A stretch of 64,000 nucleotides of DNA from Campanula takesimana (GCA_026119855.1 JAOWBW010000870.1:1-64000); one strand, 5' to 3'; counted from the first letter of the stretch, positions 21,468-33,705 are shown. Numbers and translations: made by a program. Notes: generated by a model not told the origin, from the sequence alone.

Positions 21468-22179
21468 GTTTGTTCAATTATTTTACAAGTGAATCATCTA
21501 GAGATGTCTTGACAATTTTGAGGAGAAGGCCTAATCATTAGTGCGCTCTTCGGATTTCTTCATGAGTGATATCTACGGATGATGTAGACGGTCTTCAATT
21601 TAGGAGTCTCACTTTTTCTTCATTTGGATTTGATCTTCGTTGTAGGAGGAGATGAGAGGCCTCCTTTTTAACTTCATATGGTTGAAACTCCTTCTTTGTG
21701 GGGTTGTGAAAGCTTGAGAGTTTTTTTTTTTTTTTTGACTCTCAAAGCTTAAATTGAGTAGCCCCACTTTTCTTTGGGAATGATAACGCCTTTGACTTTC
21801 TTCCATTGTGGTCCTTCGACTTCTGCCATGAGCGCGGTGATAGTAATGTGTAGCCCCTAGGCCTTCTTCTCAAAACTCGTTTAGACATTTCTATTATCAA
21901 TTGCAAGGTTTTAGATTAATGACATTTATTGTTTATGGATCCATTTCATGAATTAGAGAAAAATTCAAAAGGTAGAACGACCTTAGAGTAGTGAATAGGA
22001 ATAAGAATGACTTTTATTAATAACTTGAATTCAAAATAGACTCGATAGTTTAGTTGACACAAACTAGAGAAGGAGGGAGATGGACTAGAATGACAGAACG
22101 ACTCTTCGAGTTCATACTAGGAAATTAAAACCTATTCTATTTCTAAGGAGAAAGGGAGAGGATAGTTGTAGCCCCAAAG
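21468..22179 (-). other. A3 interior between 3' region and gag
   Basis: No gene. Phrases such as gtagccccaaag and tagcccctagg on the plus strand resemble the 3' non-coding region at 12480-12560. The pol gene expected here is absent. Confidence 0.55.
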
Positions 22180-23555
22180 TGGTAACGCTTTGTCTTCTTC
22201 AACATGGTTTGTTAGGAAGCGGGTTGGTGATGACATTTGGCGCTTCAAGTTCCTTGTTGTCAATGAGATCTTGGATCACATCCTTCAAGTGGTGATAAAA
22301 GTTGGTGTCGTGGCCGGTAGCTCTATGGAACTTGCATAGAGATGATGAGCATGATTAGTAGGGAGTTCCCTTGGTGTAGTAGGGGAATTTCTTGGTGTGA
22401 TCTTTCCGGCTTCCACTAGTATGTCGAAGAGTTCACCTTGAGTGATCCCTTCTAGCTTGTCATAGTGTCTTTCCTTCTTCTCTCTTTTGGGAGGGGGAAC
22501 GGCGGAGTAGTTGCCTTTTCCTTGTTTATTGAAAGCTATAGCATTTATGGAGGCTTCTTTGTTGGACGCACCTTTGTGTTCGTAGCGTTAACTACTACTC
22601 TTTCTTTTGGACTTGAGGAGGTCATCGATCCTCATTCCGGATTCGTGGAGCTCATTGAAGCTAGGAAAGTAATTACCGGTAAGTTTATCTTGAAATTCCT
22701 CACGGAGGCATTGGAGGAAGATGTGGATTTGTTCTTTAAGACTAGGTCTTTCAACAATTTCTGTGAGCTTGAGCCTCCACCTTCTAGCAAATTCAACAAA
22801 AGACTCACTTGGGTATTGTTTGGTTTACTGAAGATCCCTCCTAGTAGGGCGGTATGTATATTTGTCTTCAAACTGCCTTTAGAACACTCGACATGCTTCT
22901 AACCAATCAAGCCTAGTGATATCGGAAGTGACATGTACCAATCTCTTGCGGCACCCTCTAAAGTTTGAGGAAAACTTTGGGTTAAAATGTTATCATCAAC
23001 ACCCATTGGTAACATAGCCCAAGTATAGGTTTCAACATGAGCTCTGGGACAAGTGGTGCCATTGAACTTTGCCATATCGGGAGTCTTATACTTGCGTGGA
23101 AGCTTGGTGATGGATTGTCGAAGATAATCCGGATCGAAAGGAGTGAACGATCCCTTTGGAGTGTCAAGTGAGGCAAGCTTCTTTTCAAGGTAATTCATGG
23201 TCACAGGAGCATCAACCTTTTTGTTGTCACCACTACCTTATTTCTTTGACTTGGTAGTCTTAGAGACATGTTCTTCGTCATCGGAGGAGGAAGAAGAGTC
23301 AGACTCATAGGACTGATAGTGCTTCTTTTTAGACCTCTTATCCTTCTTTCTAGAGAATGCCTCGTCTTCGGAGGAGGCGGGGGATTCATAATCCTCCTTC
23401 TTTTGTTTCTTAGCTTTCTTGACTCTCAATGCATGGAGCTCGGAAACTAAGGCGTCTATATGAGCTTGCTTCTCATCTAGTTGCTTGGCGGCTTTCAAGA
23501 TTTCAGCCTTGGCCTCATTGAGATTTTCAGTATTGGTGTCGTTGCTTCCAGTCAT
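22180..23555 (-). pseudogene. Decayed Tat-type gag of A3
   Basis: Read on the minus strand from an ATG at 23553-23555. The N-terminal part is a lysine/serine-rich region of about 105 residues with an acidic serine run (SSSSSDDEE). Then comes a stop, then a capsid-like stretch (23204 to 22899) with KFNGTTCP...HVETYTWAM and FPQTLEGAARDWYMSL, which matches the retrotransposon gag domain pattern (DP..H...F...F..SL.G.A..WF..L). Further fragments continue in other frames to the tail near 22470-22210 (VEAGKITPR..., LKDVIQDLIDN). In life it would form the capsid. Several stops and frameshifts inactivate it. It is the only family A copy here with a capsid region. Confidence 0.8.
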
Positions 23556-23730
23556 AGTGTCGGGTGAGTTTGGAACGATCTAGTTGCGATTCGGACGGAC
23601 CTAATGGTGTAGAGATGGATTAAACCCAGATTAAGGTCCCAACAATTCGGCTTTATGAGGTGAATAGGCTTAAGAGTGAGTGGAGGTTGACCGAATAAGC
23701 ACAGCACAGAAACTGACACGGACAGAAGAA

Positions 23731-23771
23731 GATGCCTCGTACGAGACAAGGGATATCTCATATGAGACATC
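23731..23771. promoter_or_regulatory. Palindrome pair upstream of A3 gag
   Basis: gatgcctcgtacgagac and a diverged second copy (atatctcatatgagacatc) lie about 170 bp 5' of the gag start (minus direction). The pair 49406-49446 is in the same place in A4. Confidence 0.65.
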
Positions 23772-23868
23772 TAGCACAGCACAGATAATTCAGTTTTTAA
23801 ATCCTAATGGTCGGATGGAATTTAATCCATTTTTAGAAGTTACTACCTAGTTTATCTTGGAACAGTGG

Positions 23869-23873
23869 ATTCT
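23869..23873. other. Unoccupied counterpart of the copia insertion site in A4
   Basis: gtggATTCTgtcaccctagaa here corresponds to gtggATTCT / ATTCTgtcacctt in A4, where the copia solo LTR sits between the two ATTCT copies. Confidence 0.85.
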
Positions 23874-24339
23874 GTCACCCTAGAATATGAGCCCCTTGTT
23901 TTTCACCTGTATTGCACTCTCCCAAACGGACAATTTGGGAAAAGATCCCATATTCTCATCAGAATCCACCATTGGATTAAGCCAAACCTAAGTGATTCCG
24001 TAATTGTTTTGCACTTTGTTAAACAACGCCTTAATGCAATCAAACGTTCTGAATTTTAAGGGACAACCGAAAGGGACTTGTTGAACGGTGCGGTCGAAAC
24101 TAAGCCAAATGACATCCACAATCCCGAACAGAATAATGAAAGTAGGAAAACACAAGCTCGGATACCCGTAGAGAGGTTCTCCATTCTTTCAAAATCCTTT
24201 GTTCAACATTTTTACCGAAGGGACATTCGTCATATTCACAAGGGAGGATTATAGATTGTAGAAAAGCGTTATCTTGGGCAAAGATTAAAACAACCCTAAG
24301 AATCGAACTGACCGGTCTCAAGGAGTGTCTTATTAGCTA

Positions 24340-24697
24340 GTATGTATGCATGAGGTTGATGCAGGGCTTACGGCTAAGGCTCCCCATGAACACAGTCTAG
24401 GAGCGTGTCACGGAGTGGGTACACCATCTTTAGAGAGACCGGCGAGGGCCATTCATTAGAATGGGGGTGCTGACCGACATCCGTCCTCCGATTGGGACCC
24501 GGGTTTATAGGGTATGTAGTACAATTATTCTACATGTGTGCACGTGTGTGAGAGTCAAGTTCTAAGTGTTAAGGAAAAATAGAGGTTTTTTTTTTAAAGC
24601 AAGTAAAAGATTTTGACCGGACCAAAATGGTTGCCTATGTTTCTCTCAATCTTCAGAAAAAGAAAGAGAGACTCAGGTTAACGTAGTTCGAGTTTGA
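24340..24697 (-). other. Conserved leader block of A3 with ACTACG module
   Basis: 24100-24560 is closely matched by 51270-51720 of A4, including ggcttacggctaaggctccc and gagaccggcgagggccattc. It contains no conserved frame. An ACTACG-type module (minus) follows at 24630-24697. This may be an RNA signal region such as packaging or dimerisation (inference). Confidence 0.55.
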
Positions 24698-25488
24698 AAA
24701 GGTTTTAGAGAGGAGAAGGAGCACATAAGCACGTAGGAGCACATAGAAGAGAGGGATATAAGTACTCACAGTGCTTGCATTATTACCCATTGATGGGTGC
24801 AAAATAAACTAGGGGATGAGTAAAGTAGTCACCCCCTAATTTATGCATTTATTTTACTCCGCTGCAAAAGATGTTAGTGCAAAAACAATACATGTATATG
24901 ATATAAATCTTTTTTTGCACATATGGGGACGGAGTAAAACAAGCGAAGAATTTTTTTTTTTTAATCCAGGGACTGATCTGGAATTTCTGAAAATCTGGGG
25001 CTGTTCTGAAATTTTTTGGAAAACAGGGACCAAACTGTAATATTCTGGAACTTCAGGGACCAAACTACAGTTTAGAAGTGCAGGACCTATATGCAATTTT
25101 TTTATTTCTTTAGACAGCGCCAGTTTTTTTTTTTTTTTTTTTTCAAATCATGCCATAATTATTAGACAATGATGTGGCAATGATTAAAGGAAAAAAGTGT
25201 GATGATTAGGCAATGATTAAATCTTAACCTTAATTTTTCCAAATTTGCAAGGCTTACAGAGTGTTTGGCGGCTTTTGAAAAGATGCCTCGTACGAGACAT
25301 CCGATGTCTCGTACGGGACATCTCTTCCGAAGCCCAGATTCAAAACAGAGCAGATTTAAGACAGAACAGTCCGAAAATTCATAGAAAGATTCAGAAAAAT
25401 TCAATTTTTTGCAGAAAATTAAAACGATTAAAAACACCTAATTACGTAAGTCTAACCCACTTAAATTATTCCCCAGCAGAGTCGCTAC
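24698..25488 (-). other. A3 leader, palindrome pair and PBS
   Basis: A palindrome pair lies at 25282-25322. The PBS (minus) is at 25471-25488, reading ccccagcagagtcgctac on the plus strand, with one change from the usual TGGCGACTCTGCTGGGG. T tracts at 24952-24962 and 25120-25143. No gene. Confidence 0.7.
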
Positions 25489-26468
25489 TGTTTGCACCCG
25501 AGAAGATACCCGCTCGCCTTTTTGATTTGAAAGTCGCCACCATGTTGTTGAACGGAATACGGACCGTAATATTCTTGAGTTCGGGGGTTAAGTTATGGAT
25601 TGGGAAGGTCAAGGAGCACCCAATCCACCCAATCTAGGATTGGTCTTGCTTAGGTGTTTTTAATCAAATAAAGAACAAGTAAATAAAACAAGTAAAGCCA
25701 ATAATTAATTTCTTAATTATTGGAATGTCGGATCATGTGCTTCGAGACCATCTCCATGGATTGGAGAGGTTCTAGGCTGATCCTTTTGATGAGATTACAC
25801 TACTCTAAAATAAAGAATGAGATGAGAAGTAGAGATTAAAAGCGTAGGAGTTTACCTAAAGCGTTCTTGAGATTCCAATTGATGGCCTTGACTAAGGCCT
25901 TGATGATCCAAGAGTTTTGTGATGACTTTGGCTAGAAAATATGAGTTTTTGGTGGTGTTTTTGTGTGAGAGAGGAGTAAAAACGGGATTAGAGAGAGAAG
26001 GACTGATTAGAGGTTGATTTGGAGGTGATTAGTGATTAAATGGCGATTAGGGAATACAAGGGTGAGAACCCTTGTATTTATGGGTTTAGGAGACTTGGGG
26101 AGCAAGTAGAGAGGTTGAATTAGGTAAGGAGATCAATAGGAAACTTCCAGGAAGTCTCCTAATTGATATCACCCGGATTAGAAGAGATTTGGCCAAGATA
26201 GAGATTGAAACGGAGGAGGAAACTGATTAAACCCGCAGATAGGGGAGATGTCTTGTACGAGACATCCAATGTCTCGTACGAGGCATCCAGTACAGAAGTA
26301 CTGTTTTGCCCTTGTCTAAAGTTCTGTTGTTCAGTTTAGCCCCTGACTAACAGAGTCAGTTAGAAACTTAACGAAACATGACAAAACTAACGAGTTTTCA
26401 TCCAATCACAAAGGCGAGATACGAGAGTAGTGTAATCATAAATGTGAGTTCAAAATGGGGTGTCTACA
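25489..26468 (-). repeat. 5' LTR of A3
   Basis: 980 bp. Its plus-strand ends are TGTTTGCACCC and GGGTGTCTACA. Palindrome pair at 26247-26288, TATA-like (minus) at 26073-26083. It is followed by the GATCC duplication at 26469-26473. Confidence 0.93.
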
Positions 26469-26744
26469 GATCCGACATTCCAAATAAATAAGAAATTATT
26501 TATTTGTTCGTTTTCTTTTGGTATATGAATGCATAATTTTTATAACAATGATGATGATTTCTTAGCAAGACCAATCCTAGATTGGGTGAATTGGGTGCTC
26601 CTTGACCTTCCCAATTCATAACTAAACCCCCGAATCCAGATTTCTCGGTCCGTGTTCCGACAATAACATGGTGGCGACTCTCAAATCAATAAAAAGGTAA
26701 ATCGAAGGACAAAAACCCTGCCTCGAAAAACCCGCGCTCAAACA
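26469..26744 (+). repeat. Family A LTR of A2, right piece
   Basis: Continues the LTR from 9087 after the A3 insertion and ends with cgcgctcaaaca before a PBS. It contains ggtggcgactctcaaat, the U5 phrase of family A. Confidence 0.85.
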
Positions 26745-26873
26745 GTGGCGACTCTGCTGGGGACCTCACAGTAAGTTGGTTAGACTTGCGTCGAAAGAAA
26801 TCATCGTTGTTTCAAAATTCTGCATTCTGTACTATAATATGTCCCCAAACTGAGATGCCTCGTACGAGGGACC
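26745..26873 (+). other. A2 PBS and start of leader
   Basis: PBS TGGCGACTCTGCTGGGGA at 26746-26763. The leader matches the reverse complement of 52085-52201 in A4 base for base over long stretches. It stops within the palindrome pair (first copy at 26853-26868), where B2 is inserted. The rest of A2 is not in the window. Confidence 0.85.
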
Positions 26874-28124
26874 TGTAGATACCCCGGGAAAGCGCAGCTT
26901 GGCTAGAGTGCGCGAATTACCATAGGATGTCTACTTGATTTTAAGAGTCGCCACCCACGTTTTAGAGGAACGCGAGAAAACCTAAGAAAGGCCAATTTTT
27001 TATGTACGAAAACGAGAGATTCGGGAAGAGAAGGGTTCGGGGGTTAGGTGACGGAGTGGGAAGTACTTAAACACCCACTCCGCCCCGCTTACGCGGGTCT
27101 TGCTACTTTTGGTGTTCTAATGCTAAATGTCCTTCAATTTAATAATAAGAGAAATGTGCTAACAATTATAATGAAAAGAAAGGGAAAATTTATAGAAGAA
27201 AAATAAAGGAGAATTGTTTATTTATTGATTTATGCTAAAGATTACATGTCGAATTATTGCTAGATAATTACATTAAGAAATGAGAATGTACATTAAAGTG
27301 GAATTAAAATGTTGGGATGTAACCTTGACCAAACTTTAATAGTGAAGTGGCCTTTTGGTTGTATCACTTTTTATGGAGATTGCATACACATTAGAGATGA
27401 AGAAAGTAATTTAAAAGGTTTTTTGTTTAAGAAGTGATAAAGAGAGAATATAAGATAAAACAAGAATTTAGAAGAAGAAGATGGACATTGTACCTTGTGC
27501 TTGCAAGAGGAAGGACCAAACTTTGTGTATAATGACTACCTTTGAAAATGGACTTTTGTGTGTTTAGAGTGTTTTTGACTCAAGAATTCTTCCTCTTTTT
27601 CCATGGTGGAATGAAGAGGTATTTATAGGTGTAAGAAGAGTGTTTGTGGTCATAAAGATGGTTATTCCCCGGATCAAGCAAAGGCATAATGGACTTGGGG
27701 GTTACAAATCAGAAAAGAAGGGAAATTTGGCAAAATCTGGGATTCTGGAGGCGGGAGGCGCGCTCCTCCCACCCCCCCTATGGGAGGCACACGCCACCCA
27801 CAAAGGAAGGCAAAGGCGTGCACGTCCCACCTTCAGGAAATTCATATTTTTGCCCAAAAAGTTAACTCCGTTATGCAGTTAAGTCCCAAAACAATCGAAA
27901 CCAGTTAGAAACTTAACGAACACCACGAAAGTCAACAACAACAAATGAAACAAAGACTAAAGGTTGACTTTGTCAGTTAGTCAAATCCAAGACTAATGGA
28001 ATAATTCAAGAACTTAACGGAAAGTAACGAAAGTTAACGAAAGTAACAAAACTTAACAGAAAAGAGGAAGACAAAGAATGTGCATGCAATCGGGATATGA
28101 GAGGTCCAAGGAGGGTTGTCTACA
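26874..28124 (-). repeat. 3' LTR of B2
   Basis: 1251 bp, plus-strand ends TGTAGATACCCC and GGTTGTCTACA. CG-rich boxes near 27750-27832 (words such as ggaggcgcgctcc and ggcgtgcacgtcc); TATA-like (minus) at about 27613-27622. Confidence 0.88.
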
Positions 28125-28291
28125 GATGCCCTCGGCGATGTGGATTGCGAAGCAAAACGCGTCGACGAAAGAAAGACAACCGTCAAGAACATCGACAAAA
28201 GAAAACAAAGACTCGATAAAACATGAATTTGAAATTTGCAAAGGATAGGGGTGCACTCCCTGTGTGAGTGGATTTATTAATATAGAAAGGA

Positions 28292-28812
28292 TATGGCGGG
28301 ATCCGTTTTGCGGAAGCGGGATCCGTTTGCTGAAGCGGGATCCGTTTGCTGATGCGGGATCCGTTTACTGAAGCGGGTCCGTTTGCTGAAGTGGGACCTG
28401 TTTGCTGGAAGCGGGATCCATTTGCTGAAGCGGGATCCGTTTGCTGAAGGCGGGATCCGTTTGCTGAATGCAAGATCCGTTTGCTGATGCGGGATCCGTT
28501 TGCTGATGCGGGATCCGTTTGCTGAAGGCGGGATCCGTTTGCTGAAGGCGGGATTTGTTTGCTGAAGCGGGATCCGTTTGTTGAATGCAAGATCCGTTTG
28601 CTGATGCGGGATCCATTTGCTGAGGCGGGATCCGTTTGCTGAGGTGGGATCCGTTTGCTGGTGCGGGATCCGTTTGCTGGTGCGGGATCCGTTTGCTGAT
28701 TGTGGGATCCGTTTGCTGGCATGGGATTCGTTTGCTGAAGGTGGGATCCGTTTGATGATTGCGGGATCCGTTTTCTGATGGTGGGATCCGTTTGCTGATT
28801 GCGGGATCACCG
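28292..28812 (-). repeat. Variable 18-22-bp tandem array of B2
   Basis: More than 20 units of gcgggatccgtttgctga, with spacers of 0-4 bases that vary between units. It holds the place of the 75-bp array of B1 but has a different unit. Frames of 177-332 codons on the minus strand (repeats of SANGSR and SKRIP) result from it and are not called genes. Confidence 0.85.
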
Positions 28813-29306
28813 TGGACCAAATTGCTGTCTAGAGATGCAGTTGCTGTTGAATTTATCGTGGGGATGCAGGCATGGTTGACTGTGGACCATTTTCTGCTGG
28901 GGATGAAGTGCCTTGAGTAGCGGATGCTGTTGACTTCGTGGTTGTACATGTTATGTGTGTGCTTGGCAGGTATATGTGTTTGTGCAAGAAGATGCATGAA
29001 GTGTGAAATGAAGAGATAAATTGTGCTCATGGTGCAATGTGATTTGAAAGCAGTATTGCATGAGAGAGAGTTTTTGTAAGAATGGAGAAAGTGATTTTGT
29101 GTGCGGTGTGATTTGAGGAAAGCCTCGGATGTATTCATACCTTCACTTACCATTGCCGCTTGATTGGAGATGGATTGCTGAAGGGTGTTGATGCTTTTGA
29201 TGAAGAATGTCCATGCTTTGGATGGAGAATGATGATGTTGGTGATGATGAATTGTTCTTGCCTTTGATGGAGTGTTGGTGAGATGGTATTCTTGGTGATG
29301 GGTTGG

Positions 29307-29363
29307 TCGTGCCAAAAGGCTGCCTACGTATCCCTTGAATAGAATCAGACCAGCGTAGTTCAA
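29307..29363 (-). other. ACTACG...CGTAGG module, B2 copy
   Basis: The plus strand reads gtcgtgccaaaaggctgcct acgtatccc ... cagaccagcgtagttc, the reverse of B1 18997-19055. Confidence 0.65.
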
Positions 29364-30635
29364 TGATGATGGAGAATGCGGGAGGAGAAGCTAGGAGCAA
29401 AGCAAAGTAAAGCACATAATTTTGCACAAGAAAAGAAAAAAGAAAATATATTTTTTTTAATTAGAAAGAAAAGAATATGCACACACGTGAGAAAAAGATT
29501 TTATTTTTATTTTTTTAGTTCGTGGGTGAACCATTTTAACCATTGTGTGTTTGTAAAGCCAACCCAAGATCAAGTCATGTTCAATCGAAGTCCGGATTGC
29601 CTCGCTTGAATGTTGTCGCCGCGGTGTCCAACGAAAATTGATGTCTAGCCCCAAGAGATTTGTCGTTTATGGGGCTTCAAAAGGATTATTGATGCCGAGA
29701 TGCCAAGGGGTTGCTGATTGTAAGGCCCCTCGAATGCTGAACTTTGAGTGGCTTATGAATCCCCAAGATGAATCAACTCTTAGCCCATTCAAATAAACTG
29801 TCTTTTGTTGTCGACGTGGGCAGGCCCCAAGAGAAGATCATTGATACCAAGCTTTGAGAGATTGCTAAGACCCAAATGTCATGGGCTTATCAAGTTTGTA
29901 GATGGCGGTATGTGGAGACCTTTTGGTGTGAAGCCTCAAATTTTCTTGGAATCGGCTTAGCATTGTGTTGGGAGCGGATGGCGCTATGGGAAGAACTCTT
30001 GAAGGCGATCTCCTTCTTTCTCTTGTTTGGAGATGGATGGCCCTTTTTGTGGTTGATACCCAAATGGCGGAATGTCTATGTTGAAAATGTAGTACGGTCT
30101 TCGGGAGACGTCTCATGGGAGAAGGTGATGTTGTTGCAGATGATAAGGTCTTGGTGTGATAAAGTCTCGAACGGTATGTTTGCTTGAGTCTTTTTGAGTT
30201 GAACCGACGGCGGATCTTCGGATGCAGCCTGTGCTTTTGATCTTGGAGAAGGGGGTGCTGTATTGCAGAAACATTGGGATTAGCCGTAACTCTGCTTATA
30301 GAGTTAACATATTGGCATTGCCCGCTATAACTCAGCCGGGTGAGTCTAGCATATTGAATCTTTTTTCTTTTCTCTAAGACCTCGTTCATAATCTCGCTGT
30401 GAGTTTTAACAAGAATCATCAAATTCATTCATATCATTGGAGCCTTCATTTAAAACCAAGAGGCCTTTGACTGGAAGTGTTGAGGGACCCTTGAAGCTTG
30501 ATCTCTTTCATAGAGCCATAAGACTACTCCACATTGCATTGCTTGAGCATTGTTGCCCCAAAATACTGCCGGTTGCGAAGCCCCAATATTGCCCTTTGCT
30601 TGTATCACTGTAATGCCGTAGCCCAAAAGATTGTA
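29364..30635 (-). other. B2 3' non-coding region
   Basis: Reverse counterpart of B1 17766-18996, with no gene seen. The last bases before the insertion (attgta) correspond to tacaatcttttgggctacgg near 17769 of B1, which places the break exactly. Confidence 0.6.
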
Positions 30636-32814
30636 TGTAACGCCCATCCTTATTCTTGTTAAATATTTGACTTGCTTGTTAAATTCTTAGACTTGCATAT
30701 TATGTGCTAGTTTTACTTGGGTTAATTTCTTAACTGCTTTAGAATATTAAGGTGGTTAAATGTTTAGTTTTGACTTTTGGGTCATTTGTGAAAATATGAC
30801 TTTAGGGGCCTTTTTGTTAAAAGTGAAACTTGAGGGGCCTAAGTGTCATTCTTTGAAAGTGGCTAAGTATATCTTGTTGTTTGCAGAGAATGAATTCCCA
30901 AAATTCATTTCTTCTCGTTCTTTCTCTGTTCTTGAAAGCTAGGTTTAGGGTTTACCCTATTCTCGACTCCTCGAGTTTAATTATCCCTCTGTTCTTGATT
31001 CCGATCCCGTATAAATATTCGTGGCGTTGAATAGAGCGTTTCCGGCCAAACAGAATTTTGTTTGGGTAACTTTGATTCCAGAGTAGGTAAGTTATTAGCT
31101 CCCCCTTGCTTGTAATAACATGCATATATGTTATTCTTGATACTTGTGCTTGTCAATTTCGTGTTTGGGGCAATTTTTGTGATACTTGTAATTTTGGGAC
31201 AAAGGATGTATAACCCTCTGTGTAGAAAAGAAAATTTACACTTGAAATAGGTGTTAGGAAAAATGTTAGTATACTCCTAGGAATGTTATTTGATAGATAC
31301 AAGTATACTCCTACGCTTGGGATGGAGAATTCTTAGCCTGGGAAGAAATTTACAATTTACTGGAAAAGCCTTTGGGCGACCGCCCATGTTTGGGCTAGGC
31401 GACCGCCCAAAACTACTGAGAGGTTCCCTTTATAAATCTGTCGAGTGGGCGACCGCCCAGTCCCTTGTGGGCACCCGCCCACTTACCCTGAAAAATTAAA
31501 GTGTTTTAAACCCAAAGTGAAATGAAACCATACCCCTCATAAGGCATAGAGCCTTAGTATAAGATGTCCTAGCATGTGTATATGTACCTTTTGGGGCATT
31601 AGAACTTAGTCTTGAACATGAACACTTATAGAACTCAAATGAGAACTTAAGTATAAGAGTAACAACTCTTTCAACTGTCTTGAAAGTGTTATGAACAAGC
31701 ACTAATGTGTTATACTTGTCATGAAACCAATGTTTGTGCACCTTAGGAGCATTAGAACAATGTCTTGAGTTTAAACATCCTAAGAATAGGATTAAGAACT
31801 TGTAAGAGTAAAATGTATAACTCTTATACATGCTTGAATGTCCAAAGATTTGAATTATAACTTGAAGTATAAGACAATAAAATCTTGTACATGACTTGAA
31901 CATCCAAAGAATTGGATTAAGACTTGAATATAAGACAATAAAATCTTGTACATGACTTGACACCAATACATGTGTATGGTAATGAACTAGAAAGTGATAT
32001 GAACAAGCACTAACGTGTATGAGAAATATTCTTGATGTGTATGTGCAAACATTGCATATAGTTGCTTGATAACAATGTGACTTCTTGATTACTTGAAGCA
32101 TGTTTCTTGTTAAGCTAGTCCACAACTTTTGGATTAGTTCTACTCTCGTAGTTCAAGTAAATATCTACTTGTGCATTCTTGTGTGATTCCAGCTGGTCCT
32201 TGCTTGTTCGGAGGTATATAGGTTCACGCTTATCATGAGTCTGGGGCCAAAGTGATAATCAGGGATCTATGTATTTGCGCTTGACCCCTTACTACAGGCC
32301 ATAGTAAGGGCATAGCTTCCTTTATTATAGCAATACGCCTGATATAAGTGAATGCTAAACTCGTGAACACCTCGTGAATCTTGATCTTAGGAATGACACT
32401 GGTTACCGGGTCTTCTTATATATACTGTATAAGCAGTTTCTTGATGTTGATCGTGATTGTCAAAGTAATACAGGCTACGACAACAATGGTATTCTTGGGA
32501 GGAATAAGGAAGAAAGCAATATCCTTTGTAACGTGTTAACTTAGGCTTATGTGCTACTTGATGAGTGGCTTAGCCTCTCATATACTTGTTACTTGATGAT
32601 ACTTGATACATGATTACTTGAGTATCTACTTGAATTGCATGATAACATGTCATGTAGTTGCATCTAATAGCTTACTGAGATTTATCTTTCCCCGTTCCTT
32701 GTTCAATTGTTTTCCTTAGATCAAAGGAAGGCTAGTGATAGTGCGAAGTAAGGCTCGACATAGGTGGGAGCTTACTACGCAGGTGGTTATTCTTTTGGGG
32801 ATCGTGGTCCTTTT
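30636..32814 (+). repeat. Gypsy (Tekay-like) 5' LTR, Tekay-2, truncated at 3' end
   Basis: Starts TGTAACGCCC at 30636, flanked by ttgta. It follows the same plan as the LTR at 52526: TATA-like gtataaatatt near 31010, GC boxes about 370 bp later, and a phrase gagcttactgagattt-like near 32670. About 350 bp before the expected end it is cut by the LTR of element C. The frame 31496-32125 (minus) has no domain and is rejected. Confidence 0.75.
31374..31480. promoter_or_regulatory. GC palindrome boxes of Tekay-2 LTR
   Basis: gggcgaccgccc at 31374-31385, 31447-31458 and, without its first g, ending 31407; gggcacccgccc at 31469-31480. Four boxes in about 107 bp. Confidence 0.65.
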
Positions 32815-33016
32815 TGTTAGTACCCGACCTGAAAATGAGTTTATTAGGGCTTTACCAAAAATACAAGGACTTTATAGGAATTAGAAACCTTGTAAAGACT
32901 TGTTCCGGATTCCCGAAATACCTCATTTATGACAAAATCTATCAAAATAGGTAACTTATGGTTTCCTTAAAACCCTGCAGAAACCCTAGCTTAAGAATCA
33001 AGTCAGCCAGCAGAAT

Positions 33017-33155
33017 TGGCCACGCGGCCAACCTTGCCACGCTTCAACCTTGGCCACGCGGCCACTCTTGTCACCGGCTTAAATCATGGCCAGGCGGCCA
33101 ACCTTGCTCCGGATGATCTCAGCCGTCAGATATTCCCATCAGTTTACTATATAAA
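33017..33155 (+). promoter_or_regulatory. TGGCCACGCGGCCA boxes and TATA of C 5' LTR
   Basis: TGGCCACGCGGCCA at 33017-33030 and 33051-33064, and TGGCCAGGCGGCCA at 33087-33100. Each is an inverted repeat TGGCC/GGCCA with a four-base centre. The TATA box follows about 50 bp later. The 3' LTR has four copies (40019-40164) before TATATATA at 40187-40194. Confidence 0.6.
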
Positions 33156-33705
33156 CCAATTCCAGCCTATTGGTTTAAAGATCCCGATTTTGAGAGCTTT
33201 AAGTCCGAATTTTAGAGTTCTTAAACACAATTTTCTCCCTAATTAAGCATTCAAACACTCAAGGAGATCAAGGTTTATTTCTTGCCAGCATAGGTAAGTT
33301 TTCTAACTCTTTCTTCATGTTCTTGCATCATTTTTAATGTAGATCTTTAATATTCATGTTCTTACATGTTTATTCATAGTTTCTTCATATTCCTTGCATG
33401 TTCATTCATATGTTCATAATATGTTCTTCGCATGTTCATCGTGTTCATAGATTAAAACCTTATTTATTCTATATTTAGGGTTGCGATCTTCATAATTACA
33501 TGTTATTTCATGGCCGATGATGATCTAGGGTTCATCAACCCAAGGATGATCTAGGAACTATTTCTAAACCCCTAAACTTTAGGTAATTACTTCCATGATC
33601 AATAATCCTCCCATGATGAATGTGATGAATGTTCATTGAGATGTTTCTTTATCCTCCCTCTTCACTATGCATGATCCCTATTCTCTCTCCACATTCTAAT
33701 TATGT

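Larger units (their letters stand above)
9088..26468 (-). mobile_element. Tat/Ogre-like element A3 (family A), non-autonomous, with B1 nested
   Basis: Both LTRs (25489-26468 as 5', 9088-10068 as 3', minus orientation) are about 980 bp. They are flanked by GATCC duplications, so the insertion is complete. Without B1 (8816 bp plus a 5-bp duplication) it is about 8.56 kb. The PBS (complement of TAGCGACTCTGCTGGGG) is at 25471-25488. It retains a broken gag at about 22180-23555, but no protease, RT, RNase H or integrase can be found between gag and the 3' non-coding region. It must therefore have depended on other elements. By eye the LTRs differ at about 35 sites (about 3.6%), older than the nested B1. 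Confidence 0.9.
26874..30635 (-). mobile_element. Family B element B2, 3' part
   Basis: The 3' LTR (26874-28124) is preceded, in minus direction, by a polypurine tract (28125-28140), a tandem array, an ACTACG module and non-coding sequence equivalent to B1 17766-20121. It is interrupted at 30636 by a gypsy LTR, and its 5' part is not in the window. The flank at the inserted end is GGACC (26869-26873). No coding region is present in this part. Confidence 0.85.

Noticed and set aside
22465..22902. 145-codon plus-strand frame
   Set aside because: Shadow of the decayed gag of A3 on the other strand.
28183..29363. Minus-strand frames of 177-332 codons (SANGSR/SKRIP repeats)
   Set aside because: Produced by the 18-22-bp array of B2; several frames are open together and unit length varies.
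31496..32125. 209-codon minus-strand frame
   Set aside because: Lies in the Tekay-2 LTR, AT-rich, no conserved pattern.
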